From contig NZ_BSTQ01000010.1 of the NCBI RefSeq assembly GCF_030269605.1, positions 1 to 64,000 of the forward strand: a stretch of DNA of 64,000 nt. The letters run 5' to 3'. This document shows positions 44,601 through 56,600 of this stretch, one piece after another; position 1 is the first letter of the stretch, and each line of letters begins with the position of its first letter. The DNA is from Lentzea sp. NBRC 105346 (GTDB taxonomy: Bacteria > Actinomycetota > Actinomycetes > Mycobacteriales > Pseudonocardiaceae). Below the pieces are notes generated by a model. That model did no database searches. It saw nothing but the letters and a program-made list of their open reading frames with translations, and was not told the origin of the DNA. The position numbers and the translations under genes are program-made.

Positions 44601-47600
44601 TGGGTCAGGTACGACTGCCACGTCTGGCGGCCCGCACCCGTGACCCTGTTCCGCAGGAACTCGGCGGACAACGGCTCGAGCTGCTGGTTGGGTGCCTGCT
44701 GGTTGGGGTCGGTCAGCGTGAACTCGACGCCGGTGGCCGTCGTGTTCTTGACCTGGATGCCGTACTTGGCGCCGACCGGCCCCATCACGGCGTCGGGCGC
44801 CGCACCCGGCAGCGCGGCCAGCGAGCTGCCGGTCACCGGGACCTGGAGGATCACGTTCTTGCCGTCGGTGCCCGGCGGCTGGGTGTGCAGCACGGTGCCC
44901 GCCGGGATGGACACGGTCTGCTGGTTGTTCGCCCGGTCGATCAGCATTTCCACGTCGGAGTCCGGAATGCTGAGCGCCGCGGTCGCCGGGCCGCTGTAGG
45001 GCTCGAGGCGGCTCAGGCCCGCGTTGACGAGCGCGTGCAACGACGTCAGCTCGCTCTGCGACGCGGCGCCCTGCATGTTCGCGTCGTTCAGCACGGCGAG
45101 CACCGCTGCCAGCTGAGCGCGCGCGACGGCGACCGACTCGCCCTTCTTCATCAGGCCGGGGTTGTTCGCCAGCAACGTGTCGGCGTGGCCGAGGTAGCCG
45201 TTCCAGGCGTCCTGGCCGACCACGGCGTCCGGGGTCAGCACCGGCGGAGTCGGCGCGGGCGGGGCCAGCTGCACGGTGCCGGACGCGGCTTGCAGCGTCG
45301 AGTGGATCTGCGCCGCGACCGCGGGGTCGGGGTGCACGAACACGATCTGCCGCACGTTGACGAGCTCGGGCCTGATGTCGCGCAACGCGAGGAACGCCGC
45401 CTGCACCGACGAGGAGTTGTTCCACCGGCCCTCGCCCAGCAACGGCAGGGCGACGCTGTTCGCGCCGAGCTTGTCGGCTTCCTTCAGCGCGTTGGCGTAG
45501 GTGTCGGCCAGCAGCTGCGGGTCGCCCTCGCCGACGGCCTGGCTGTCCGGGGTGATCGCGTGCACGATCGCGCCCGTGCTCAGCGCACCGGCCTTGGTGC
45601 TGATCGCGTGCGCGGGCGGGAACGGCTTGCCCTGGCGTGGTTCCTTGATCGCGGTCAGGTTGTTGATCAGGTCGACGCCCGCGCCCGCCAGGATGGCGCC
45701 GCTGGTGCCGCTGAAGCCGAACAGGCTGCGGTCGGCCGGGTTCACGATGACGTCGACGGCCTGCTCGGTGATGCTGCCCGTCAGTACGCCGATCTCCGGT
45801 CCGCCGGTGGTCGGGACGATCTGCACCGAACCGACCAGCCCGAGCGGTTGCGGGGTGACCGACAGCACGCCGGTGGTCTCCGGGTAGAACCGCGCGCGGT
45901 ACAGCTCCACCGTGGCCTTGGAGTGCTTGGCCGCCACCGCCGCCTCGGCGTCGGTGAGGCCCTTCTCGATCGCGATCGAGATGGCGGCGGCGTCCTCGAC
46001 CGTCTCGCCGTTCTGCAGGGCGAAGTCCTTGACACCCGGACGCAGCTCCACCTCGGGCCGGCTGGTACCACTGCGGGTCCAGCCCTCGACGATGTTCTGC
46101 GGCGCCAGCGTGATCTCGGTGGCCTCGGTGTACTCCGTGAACGCGTCGATGTCGGTGTGCGCGTCGGTGTTGGTGGCGTACTGCGGGGTGTACTCCGGGT
46201 CCGGTTCGGGCAGCGACCGCACGTTCTCCAGGAAGGTGCGGAGATCTGTCTTGGTGAAGCGCTCCGGGTGGTCGAGGATCTCGCCGAACTTCTTGTAGGC
46301 GTCGAACCACGGCTTGAAGTGCTTGGCGTCGACGCTGCCGGGGAAGTCGAAGTCGGCGCTGGCCTTGATGTTGTCGAGGTTCTCGGACAGCTCGCCTTCA
46401 CCGAGGATGCCCAGCACCGGAGCCAGGGTCTGCTTCTGCCTGCCCGGCCGGAAGAACGACTTGCTCTGGTCGATGGACTCGTCGATGAGCTGCATCGCGT
46501 CGGCCGAGGTGCCGCCTTCGCCGAGCTGCTGCTGGGCCGCGGCGACGCTCTTGGCGATGCCGCCCGCGACGATGTTGCCGACGCCGGGGCCGACCCAGAT
46601 GTTGTTGGGGTTGTTGTGCAGCAGGTGTTCCCAGCCCTGCAGCATCGCGATCATGTGGGTGCGCTGGGGACCGGGGTTCGGGTAGTGATGGCCGAGCCAG
46701 GAGTTCAACGCGTCGACCGAGGTGTGGCTCGCGATGATGTGCCGCTTGTGCTCGCCCTCCCCGACCGGCTTGAGCTGCTTCATCTCCTCGGTGAAGTTCG
46801 CCCGCTCGACCGCGGTGTAGTGGCCCTTGTTCGTCCACAGCTTCGGGTCGAGCGGCGGCGCCATCTCCAGGTCGCCCGCGTCGATGTCGTCGAGTTCGAT
46901 CCGCGGGCCCTTCTCGTTGCGGACCGGCTTGTCCGAGGCCGGGACGACCGGCTTGGGCTCGACGGGCATGGGGTTGTCGTTCGGGGTGGCAGGCAACGGC
47001 GGCGCCGTGGTGGGCGCGGTGCCGCTGAAGTGCTCCTCCTCCGGGGTGAGGTCACGCAGCACCACCAGCTCGTTCGCGTTCGGGTCGCCGACGCCCACGG
47101 CGACACCGTCGGCGCCGACCAGCGTCAGCTGGACCCCGAACTTGTGCGAGACCAGCAACGGGACCAGGTCGGGCGACAACGCGTTCCAGTCCCACTGGCC
47201 GTCGGTCAGCAGCAGCTGGTCCACGTCGGTCGTGGTCATGTTGTTCGCCGCGAGAATGCCGAGCAGCGTCTGGTCGTTCCGCAGGGCGAGCTCGGTGAAC
47301 CCCTGCTGCAGCACGGTGCGCACCTGGGCCGGCGTCATGCCCGCGAGCGCGGCGATGTTGTTGTTGGTGCCGAAGAACGGGCTGTGCGCCGCGGACTCGA
47401 TGAGCGCGTTGAGCACGCCCTCGCCGTTGGTGTCGGTGAGCAGGTTGAGCCGCTCGGGAACGCCGGTGACCGGGTTGCGGCGGACGATGGCGTCCTCGGA
47501 CACGATGAACTTGTCGCTGCCGACCGGGGCGTCCGGGCGCAGTGTGGCGCTGGTGACCCAGCGGTCGATGGACTCCCTTGCGGCACCGAGAACCTCGGAC

Positions 47601-50600
47601 ATCACCTTGGTCGAGTAGAAGTCCTTGGTGACCGGGTTGATCTTCCCGGACATCCGGATGGCTTCCTCGCGGATCACCCGGTTCATCACGGTCTCGAACG
47701 CCGGCGTCGACGTGTCGGCCTTGTCGGAGACCTGCTCGGTGAGGAACTTGCGCAGGGTGGTCTTGCCGTCCCAGGTGAAGTGGGTCGTGGCGACCAGCAG
47801 GTCGGGGTAGATCGACTCCATCAGCTTCGCTTCGGCCAGCCCGGCGTTCACCAGCTTCGACATGTCACTGACCGTGCCGCCGATCCGCTGCGCCATGTCC
47901 CCCAAGGACATGGTGGCATTGAGCTCGACGGCCTTGGCCTGCAGCACGGACCGCACGGCCGGGTACATGATCGTGGTGGTGTCGCCGGACCGCGACAGCG
48001 AGATCCCCTTGTCGACCAGGTGCTGCTTCATGGTCGTGGTGCCGTCGTAGGTGAAGTCCGCGATCGCGTTCTCCACCTGCTGGAGGCTCGGTTCCTTGGT
48101 GTCGGTGCGGATCGCCAGCTTCCGCAGGGTCTGCACCGTCCAGCCCATGGCGTCCGCGGCCTGGTACTGGGTGTAGTTCCGCTCGGCCCGCGGGTTGTAC
48201 GTCTTGGGCAGCAGGTCGAACTGGTAGGTCAGCACGGAGATGAGCTCCGGCGACTTCTTCGCGTTCAGCGTTTTCGGGATCGTGACGCCCGCGTCGATGA
48301 GGGCCTGCTTGAGCGTGTTCGCCGACGGGGTCTTCGGATCGAAGTTGTTCGGGCTCCAGGCCCTGGCGACGTTCTCGATCTTCGCGAGGAGGTCCTGGTT
48401 CATCGTGACATCCAGCAGGCCGGCCTTGCCCTTGCCCTTCTCGCGCTTGCGCGGCATCTCCGGCGCGGAGTCGGACTCGGTGAGCCAGTCCCGGAACTCC
48501 GTCAGCGTGTGCGGCGCGGTGCCGAACTCCGCGGTGATGTCCGTGTCGGTGGCGCCGTTGCCCAGCGCCTCGATGATCGCGTCGACCTCGGGGCGCGGGC
48601 GGTCGATGAAGTCCGCGAACTGCTCGATCTCCCAGTCCTCGGGCGTGCGGAGCTCCGGCGTGGTCTCGACGTCCGGCTCCGGGGTGACCTCCGGCTCGGC
48701 GGTCAGCTGGTCCACCACGAACGCCGGGACACCGGTCGCCTTCTCGGTCTCGGCCAGCTTCACCGCTCGCGGTCCGTCGAGCGCGCCGAACCCTTCGCGG
48801 GTCAGGTCGACGACCGCCTGCGGGTAGGCGTCCGGGTCGAACGGGTCGAACCGGACACCCGCGTCGGCCAGATAGTCCACAAGGGACTGGTCGGTGTCCG
48901 CGTTCTGCCACTGCTCGACCAGGCTCGCCGCGTCATCGGTCGTGAACGGGTCGTTGCGCACGTCCGTGACGTGGACCTGCGGCCTGCCGTCCGGACCCGG
49001 TTGCACGCCGAGCACCTTGTAGGTCGCGTTAGGGTCCAGAATGGACAGACCGTTCGGCAGGGCGCGTGCCTCGAACCCGTCGACGACGAGCACGGCGTTG
49101 TCCGTGTCCAGCGGCGTGATGCCGGTGTCCGATCCGAGCACGCCGAGCGGCAGCTTGCCGAGGTTCGCGCCGGGCGTGAGGTTGCCGAGCTGGCCGGCGG
49201 TGAGCCGGACCGGGGCGGTGACCTGGTTCGGCTGCACCGGCAGCAGCTTCAGGCCGTTGGCGAACGCGGTCTGGTGGCGGCGCAAGCCGGGGTCGGCGCT
49301 CGCCACGGCCTCGATCATGCTGGGCTCACCGTTCGCGACGGCGAGCACGGTCGCGACCGAGGCGGCCGCGGTGATCGGGTTGGCGTTCACGGGCGGGTTG
49401 CTCGCCAGCTGGGTGTTCGCCTGGTCGATGTAGGCCTGCCACGTCTTCCTGCTCTTGCCGTCGACCGGGTTGTTCAGGAACTCCGGGGACAACGCGGGCA
49501 ACGGCGACGGGGTGCGTGCGACCTTGAACGCCCTGATGGCGTTGGGGTTCGGGCCGGTCTTCTCCAGGTTCCACAGGTCGCGCGGCATGACCGTGGCGAC
49601 GTCCGGGTCGAGCGCGGCGTCGGTCATGATGCCGGGGTCGCCCTCCGGCGCCACCCGGCCGGTGCCGACGATCTCGGTCTCCGCCTTGACGGGCTTGCCG
49701 TTCTCGTCGAGGTCGTAGTGCTGGACGACCTTGCCGTCGGAGTGCTGGAAGATCCGCGGGGCCTGCTCCCCCTTCTCGGAGTACTGGTCGTCCAGGCCCG
49801 AGGAGTGGCCACCGATCTCGTGCGCGAACACCACCGGCTCGGCGTCGATCGGGATGTTGATCTGGTCGGCCCGGCCGCCGGACGGGGTGATGGTGATCTT
49901 CCCGGTCGCGGCCTCGGGGTCGGTCGTGAACTCGACGTTGTAGTTGAGCTGGTCGCCGGTGGGCAGCGCGTAGTTCTTGTTCCAGTATCCGGTGATACCG
50001 GCCTTCGCGTTGTCCTTGAACGTCTTCAGCTGGTCCGCGGTGTAGTCGCCCGCGTTGTTGATGAAGAGCTTGAACGTGCGGTCCTGCACGATCGTGCCGC
50101 CGAAGTCCATGCGCCGGATCTCGTAGCCGATCCGGCCCCGCGTCTTCGCCTCGACCTCGAGGTTCGGCCGGCCGTCCACCAGCAGCGGCCGCTTGTCGAT
50201 CGAGTAGACCTGCTCGCCGATGACGATCTTGTTGTTGGCGGGCAGGCTGCTGATGGTGGCGTTGTCGTGGATGCTGGCGTACTCACCGGAGAACTTGGTC
50301 GCCGGCACGAGCGCCCGCGCGGCGTCGATCTTCGCGGCGGGCACGGGGTTCTGGTGCTTCGCCCAGTTCGCCTCGGGATCGTCGAGACCCTTGGGGCTGT
50401 TGCGCCAGCTCTCGTTGTCCAGCACCGGGTGCGGGGCCTGCGGCCCGTCCGCCGTGATGACCGGGTGGATCGGCTGCTGGACGCGCGTGTCGGTGGGCGC
50501 CTGGTAGCCGGCGACGCGCTCCAGCTCCCAGTTCACGGCGACGACCGCGCCCGCTCGCCCGTCCGGCCTCGCCGGGACGACCTCCAGCTCCGGGCGGGTG

Positions 50601-53600
50601 GCGGGCGTCAGCGTGACGCCCGCCTTCTGCAGGTGGAAGTCGATGCGCAGGTTCAGGTAGTTGACCGCGGCGGTCGCGTTGGCCTGGACCTCCGGGGTGA
50701 ACCCGCCGACCAGGACCTGCGGGGGCAGGTAGCCCTGCCGCGCGCGCTTGGCCGACGTGCTGGCCAGGTCCGCGGCCAGTTTGTTCAGGTCCGCCTTCTG
50801 GGTCTTCGTGAGCGCGTCGCCGGGCGTGAACGTCATCGTCAGCTCGGGCTTCGGCTCCCACTGGGTCGACCGCGGCGGCGACGCGGCTGGGCCGGTCTCC
50901 GGGTCCAGCAGGACGTCCGTCACGCCGGGCGTGCCGCCCGCGCGGGTGGACGGGACGACCGTGACGACCGCATCGGCGCCGACCCGGATCGGCTCCGGGA
51001 TGTTGTGCTGGTCCTGCAGCTTCGTCAGGTGCCCGTCGAGCTGCTGGAGCACGAGGTCCCTGACTCCCGCGTTGCGTGCGTCGGGGTCCGCGCCGTTCGA
51101 CACGACGTGCAGGTCCGGCTTGGGCCCGCCGTCGAAGTGGTGCCCGAGCAGGATCTCGGCCACGCTGCCCGTGACCTGACCGAGCTTCCGCGCCGCCGCG
51201 GGGGTGGGAACGGTCGCGTCCGGCGCGAACTCGACGGTGGTCAGCGGGAGCGCGGTCGGCGGCACCGGGACGGCGTCGGTCGTCTTGAGCGTGACGCTGC
51301 CCGGCGTGCCGTCCTGTTCCTTCACCAGCTCGACGTCGACGAGCGAAGTTACGTCCACATCGGACGGAAGCTGCGTGGCGAGGCGGGCGGCGATCTCGTC
51401 GACCAGCAGGCCCGGCTGGAGGTTCGACAACGCGGGGTTCGCGCCGGCGCCGTGCACGGTCAGGGTGACCGTCGGCTTGCCCTTGCCCGCCAGGAGGTTC
51501 TCGTGGCCGAGCGCCGCCAGGTCGGCCACCACCTGGCCGAAGGCCGCGTCCTGCTCGGGGGACAACGTGACGTAGTCGTCGCCGAACCGAATCGTCGTCT
51601 CGGTGACCGTGCTCGTGTTACCGGACGCGGGGTCGAGGGTGACCGTCACGGACTGCTTCGGCGGGAGGGTGGCGATCTTGGGTGCCTCGGCGGGCGCCCA
51701 CGGGCCGTCGTTGAGGCTCTTCAGCCCCTGCGGCATGCCGCCGGTATCGGTGCCTGGGGCTGGAGCGAGCGGCGCGTTCGGTGGCCGGAAGTTGTTGTCC
51801 GGTACGTCGCGCGACTTCGGTGCGGAGGATTCCGTGACCGCGGAGTCGCCGAACCGGAAGCCGGCCGTGCCGGTGAACTGCCTGCGCGGGCCGCGCAACG
51901 GCTTCCCCGTGCCGTCGAAGACCTTGACGGTGCCCTTGCCCGCGTTCTTCGCGCCGTACATGGCCTCGTCGGCCTGCTTGGTGAAGCTCTCGACCTGCTG
52001 ACCGTCGAAGTGCGCGACACCCGCGCTCGCGCCGACGTTGACCTGGATCGGGCTGTTGTTCTGGTCCAGCACCGTGATCGGGTTCTTCAGCGAGTCGACC
52101 ATGTCCTGGACGCTCGCCTCGACCTCGGCCTCGGTCTTGCCCTTGAAGAGCGCGCTGAACTCGTCGCCGTGGTTGCGGTAGGCCTTTCCACCGATGCCGT
52201 CCGCGGTGGCGCTGAGCCGCCTGCCGACCTCCTTGAGCACGCTGTCGCCCGCCGCGTGGCCGTAGGTGTCGTTGACGGCCTTGAACCCGTCGAGGTCGAA
52301 GAAGCTCGACGAGAGGCGTCGGCGGTGGGTGCGCGAGTCGAACGCCGCGTTGGCGAGGTCGGACTTGAACGCGGCGTCGTTCGCGATGCCGGTCAGCGGG
52401 TCGGTGTAGACCTGCTCGTTCAGGTCGTCGATCGTGGTGGCCAGGGTGTCCAACGTGGACTGGAGCTCGATCTTGCTGATCTCCAGGGCCTGCACCTGAG
52501 CGTCGAGGTCGGCGAGCTTCACGCTGAGCAGTGAGTTCGCGCTGAACAGGCGGAGGCCGTCGAGCTTGGCCCGCACTTCCGGGCTCATCCCGTTCTGCTT
52601 GGCCAGCGCCACGAACCGGCGGTCGCGTTCCTTGATCGCCCCGGCGGCGGCGTCGATGTCGCCGTTCTGGACGGCCGTGTCGATCCGCGTGTTGAGGTCG
52701 TTCCACTCGGTCGCGGTCATGCCGAGCGACTGCGCGTCGGCGAGCTTGGCGTTCGTGACGAGGTCGCTGTGTTTCGGCACGGTGATGCCCGGCACGATCG
52801 ACGGCGGGTTGGTCGTGGTCGCCGGCGTCACGGAGACGACGGACGGGGGTTTGACCGTGACCGAAGTGCCGGCGGTGGCCCCGTCGAACTCGCGGAAGGT
52901 GTTCTTGCCCGCCTTCTTCGCCTCGTACATCGCCTCGTCGGCGTGTGCGACGAGATCGCTGACCTCACCGCCGTCGTACGGCGCGATGCCCGCGCTGGTG
53001 CCGACGTTGACCTGTACCTCGTTGCCGTTCAGGTCGTGCACGGTGATCGGCTCGTTCACCGCGGTGATGACGTTCTGTACTGCCGTCTTGACGGCCTCGG
53101 GCGTCATTCCCTTCCACAGCAGGACGAACTCGTCGCCGTGCGGACGGTACGGCTGTCCCTGCGACACGTCGTTCAGCCGCTTGCCGACCTCGGTGAGCAC
53201 CTCGTCGCCGGCCTCGTGGCCGTAGGTGTCGTTGACGGCCTTGAACCCGTCGAGGTCGAGGAAGGCCAGCGTCACCGGCTCGCCACCGCCCCGAGCCGCG
53301 TCCACGGCCGCCTTCAGATCGGCGTTGAGCGCGCCCTCGTTCGGCAGGTTCGTGAGCGCGTCGGTGAACGCGCGCTCGTGCAGCTGCGCGGCCGTCTTCG
53401 CACGTTCCTCCAGCGCCGTCTTGAGCTCGGTCTGGACGGTTGCCAGGTTCTGGGCGGTCTTCGCCAGCCGCGTCGCGCCGCGGGTCTTCTCCGAGAGCTC
53501 CTTGAGGTTCTCCAGCCTGGCGTCGATCTCCGGCGACGGGTTCGGGCCGGCCAGCTCACCGAAGCGGTCCTGGCGCTGGTCGAGCAGCGAGTCGACCAGC

Positions 53601-56600
53601 TCGACATCGCCCTGCGCGGACGCCTCACCGAGCAGCCCGTCCCATTCGGCGAACTCGGCGTCGTTCATGCCGAGCTCGCTCGCGAGCGTCTTGGTCTCAG
53701 CCGCCACCAGCGCGTTACGCGCGCCCTCATCCTCCAATGTCCACTTGGAAGAGACGCCGGTGGACACGGACGGGGCGTAAGGCTTGGACGCGAAGACGTC
53801 CGGATACATCGCGGCCAGCTCCGCCTCGATGCCGACGCCCGTCGCGACGTTCGGCAGCTCGGCGAGCGCGGTGAACGTGACGACGGCCTGCCTGCGTGCC
53901 GCGCTCTTGGACAGACCCTGCGGCAGTGGGCCGTCGCCGAGGTCCTGTCCCTTCGACTGCGGGAAGATCGCGATGTCGTCCAGCTTGACCGGACCGTCCG
54001 GCCCCTGAATCGCGCTCAGCTCGGCGGCGATGGCCTCGCCGAGTGCGGCGGCGGTCGCGTCCGCGCGCGCCTGGCCGGTGGCCACCGCGGTCTTGGCGCC
54101 ATTGCCGAAGCCGTCGACGGTGACGATCGGGCCGGGCAGTCCGGCGTTGTTGCGCTTGATCGCGTCCTGGGCGATCTTCGCCGCGACCGGCTGTAGTTTC
54201 GCCTTCTGCGCGGACGAGAGATCCTTGCCGCCTTTGGGGAAGTCGACCGCGTGCCGGTCGTTGCCCACCGGCGTGGTCAACGCGTCGGACGGGATGGCGC
54301 GGGTGCCCGCGAGCGGTGGGTCGATGGTGACGCTCATCGACGGCTCCGGCGCGTTGAAGAGTTTCGCGCCGTCGGCCGGGATGTGAGGTGGCCTGCGGTA
54401 GGCGGGTTCTGGTGCGGTGGTGGCGTCCGGGGCGAGCGCCGCGACGTCGTGGACCGGCAGCGCGAACGTGCCGGGGCCGCGCTTCTCGATGGTCCACAGG
54501 TCACGCACCATCACCTGCGGGTTGTCGCTGTAGTAGGGGTAGCTGGTCATGATGCCCTTGTCGCCCGGCTGGGCGAGCTGCCCCTTGCCCACGGTCGACG
54601 TGCCGTCCGGCACGAGCACCGGCTTGCCGTCGGCGTCGAGGACGGGGTTGCCCTGCTTGTCCAGCTCGGGCTGGTAGTGCTGGACCTCGATGCCGTCCGG
54701 CCGGTCCATGAACACCGCGTCGTCGGCGTACTCGTCGACAAGGCCGGAGAAGTGGCCGCCGATCTCGTGCGCGAACACCTTCGGCTTGGCGTCGACCGGG
54801 ATGTTCAGCTGGTTCGGGCGCGCGGTGCTGTCCGCGATGGAGAGCACGCCGGTGGCCGCGTTCACGTCGGTGGTGAACTCGACGTTCACGTTGAGCTGGT
54901 CGCCCGACGGCAGTGCAAGACCCTTGTTGTAGAAGTCGCTCAGACCGGCCTTGGCGTTGGCCTTGAACTTCGCGACCTCGTCAGTGGTGAAGTCACCCTC
55001 GTTGGGGATGAACAGCTTGAAGTTGTGGTCCTGCACGATCGTGCCGTTCGGGAACTGCAGGCGACGCGCCTCGTACCCGATGAAGGCCTCGACCGGTACG
55101 AGGTCGAGCTTCGGCCTGCCGTTGACCAGCAACGGCTGGGTGGCGTACTTGAACGTCTTCTCCCCGACCGTGATCTCGAGGTTGCCCGGCCTGGTCGCGA
55201 TGTTCGTTTCGTGGTGCACGTTCGAGTAGTCACCGAGGTGGATGGTCGGCGTGACCTTGTCGCGGACGGCGTCGATCTCCACCGACGGCACGGGGTTCGG
55301 GTGAGTGGCCCAGTCGACCTCGGCCACGGTCTTCGGGCTGTGCCGGTAGGACTCGTCGTTGAGGATCGCGTCGGAGTTCGCGTTGACGGCGTTCGGCGGC
55401 GGGGTGGTGCTCTGCAGCGGCACCATCCCGTACTCGGGACGGGTGAAGGCGGGGTCCGGCCTGAGGTCCCAGTCCACCCGCACGTCGGCGCCGGCGCCCG
55501 CGTCGATGGCCGGGGAACCAACCGTGACAACGGGTTTCGCCACACCGTCGTCCGCGATCTTGGCCGAGATCGCGCCGTCGAGGTGAGCCTTGATCGCGTC
55601 GGCGTTGGCGGTGTTGAGCGGTGAGAACCCGGTGATGTCGATCGTGGGTGGCAGGTTGCCCTGCCTGCTCCTGGTGATCGCGGTGTCGGCCAGGTCGGTC
55701 GCGAGCTCGTCCAGTTTGGACTGTTGCTGCGGCGTGAGTCCGATCTGTCCCGGTGTGAACGTGAGCGTCTGCTCCGGGTTCGGCGCGGCCTGCGGCACGA
55801 ACGGCGCGGGCGTGGTCGCCGGTGCGTTGTCGGGCTGGAAGAAGATGTCGGTGGAGTTCGCGTTGCCGCCGGGGCTGACGCTGGCCACCACCTTGACGGT
55901 GGTCCTGGGGTCGAACCGCAGCTCCGCCGGGACGTTGTGCACGTCCTGCAGCTTGTTCAGCTTGCCGACGAGCTGCTTGGTGAACAACGCCTTGATCGAG
56001 TTGTTCTGAGCCGCCGCGATCTCGGGGCTGTTCGTGTTCCCGCCGTTGGTGACGATGAGGACGGTCGGCGGAGTCCTGCCGTCGAGACCCGTGTCGAGCA
56101 GGGTGGCCGACAGGTCGTCCAGCGCCGCGTTGATCGTGTTGAGCGACGACCTCGGCGGCTTGGTCGCACCGGGACGGAACTCGACGGTGCCCTTGAGCTC
56201 GGGCGTGTTCCGCGCGGGACTCTCGACGTCGCCGGCGGCCGGGCTCTCCACCACGAAGTCGACCTGGCCGGGCGTGCCGTCGACGACCGAGAAGGTGACG
56301 TCCACGAAGTTCTCGGGGTTGAGGCCGAAGACGTCCGACAGCGCGTTGTTCAGGTCGAGTGCGGCGTTCTCCGCTCGCAACCTGGCCAGGTCGGCGTCGA
56401 CATCGGCGCCGTGTGCGATCACGGTGACGACGGGCTTGGGCAGACCCGCTGTGTTGTTGCCCAGCGCCGTTGGCGTGAGGTTCGAGACGAGAGCGTCGAC
56501 GCCTTCCAGCTGGTCCCCGTCGAGCTCGATCTCGTTCGCGTCGAACGTGATCGTGAGGGCGGGATCCGGGGTCGGCATGTTGACGGGGTTCGCGCCGTCG

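Noticed and set aside
44507-52534. Plus-strand open frame of 2,675 codons opposite the giant gene
   Set aside because: It is the antisense shadow of a high-GC coding frame: composition is dominated by Arg, Val, Gly, His and Gln with no domain motif, and the minus frame shows clear repeats and motifs throughout.
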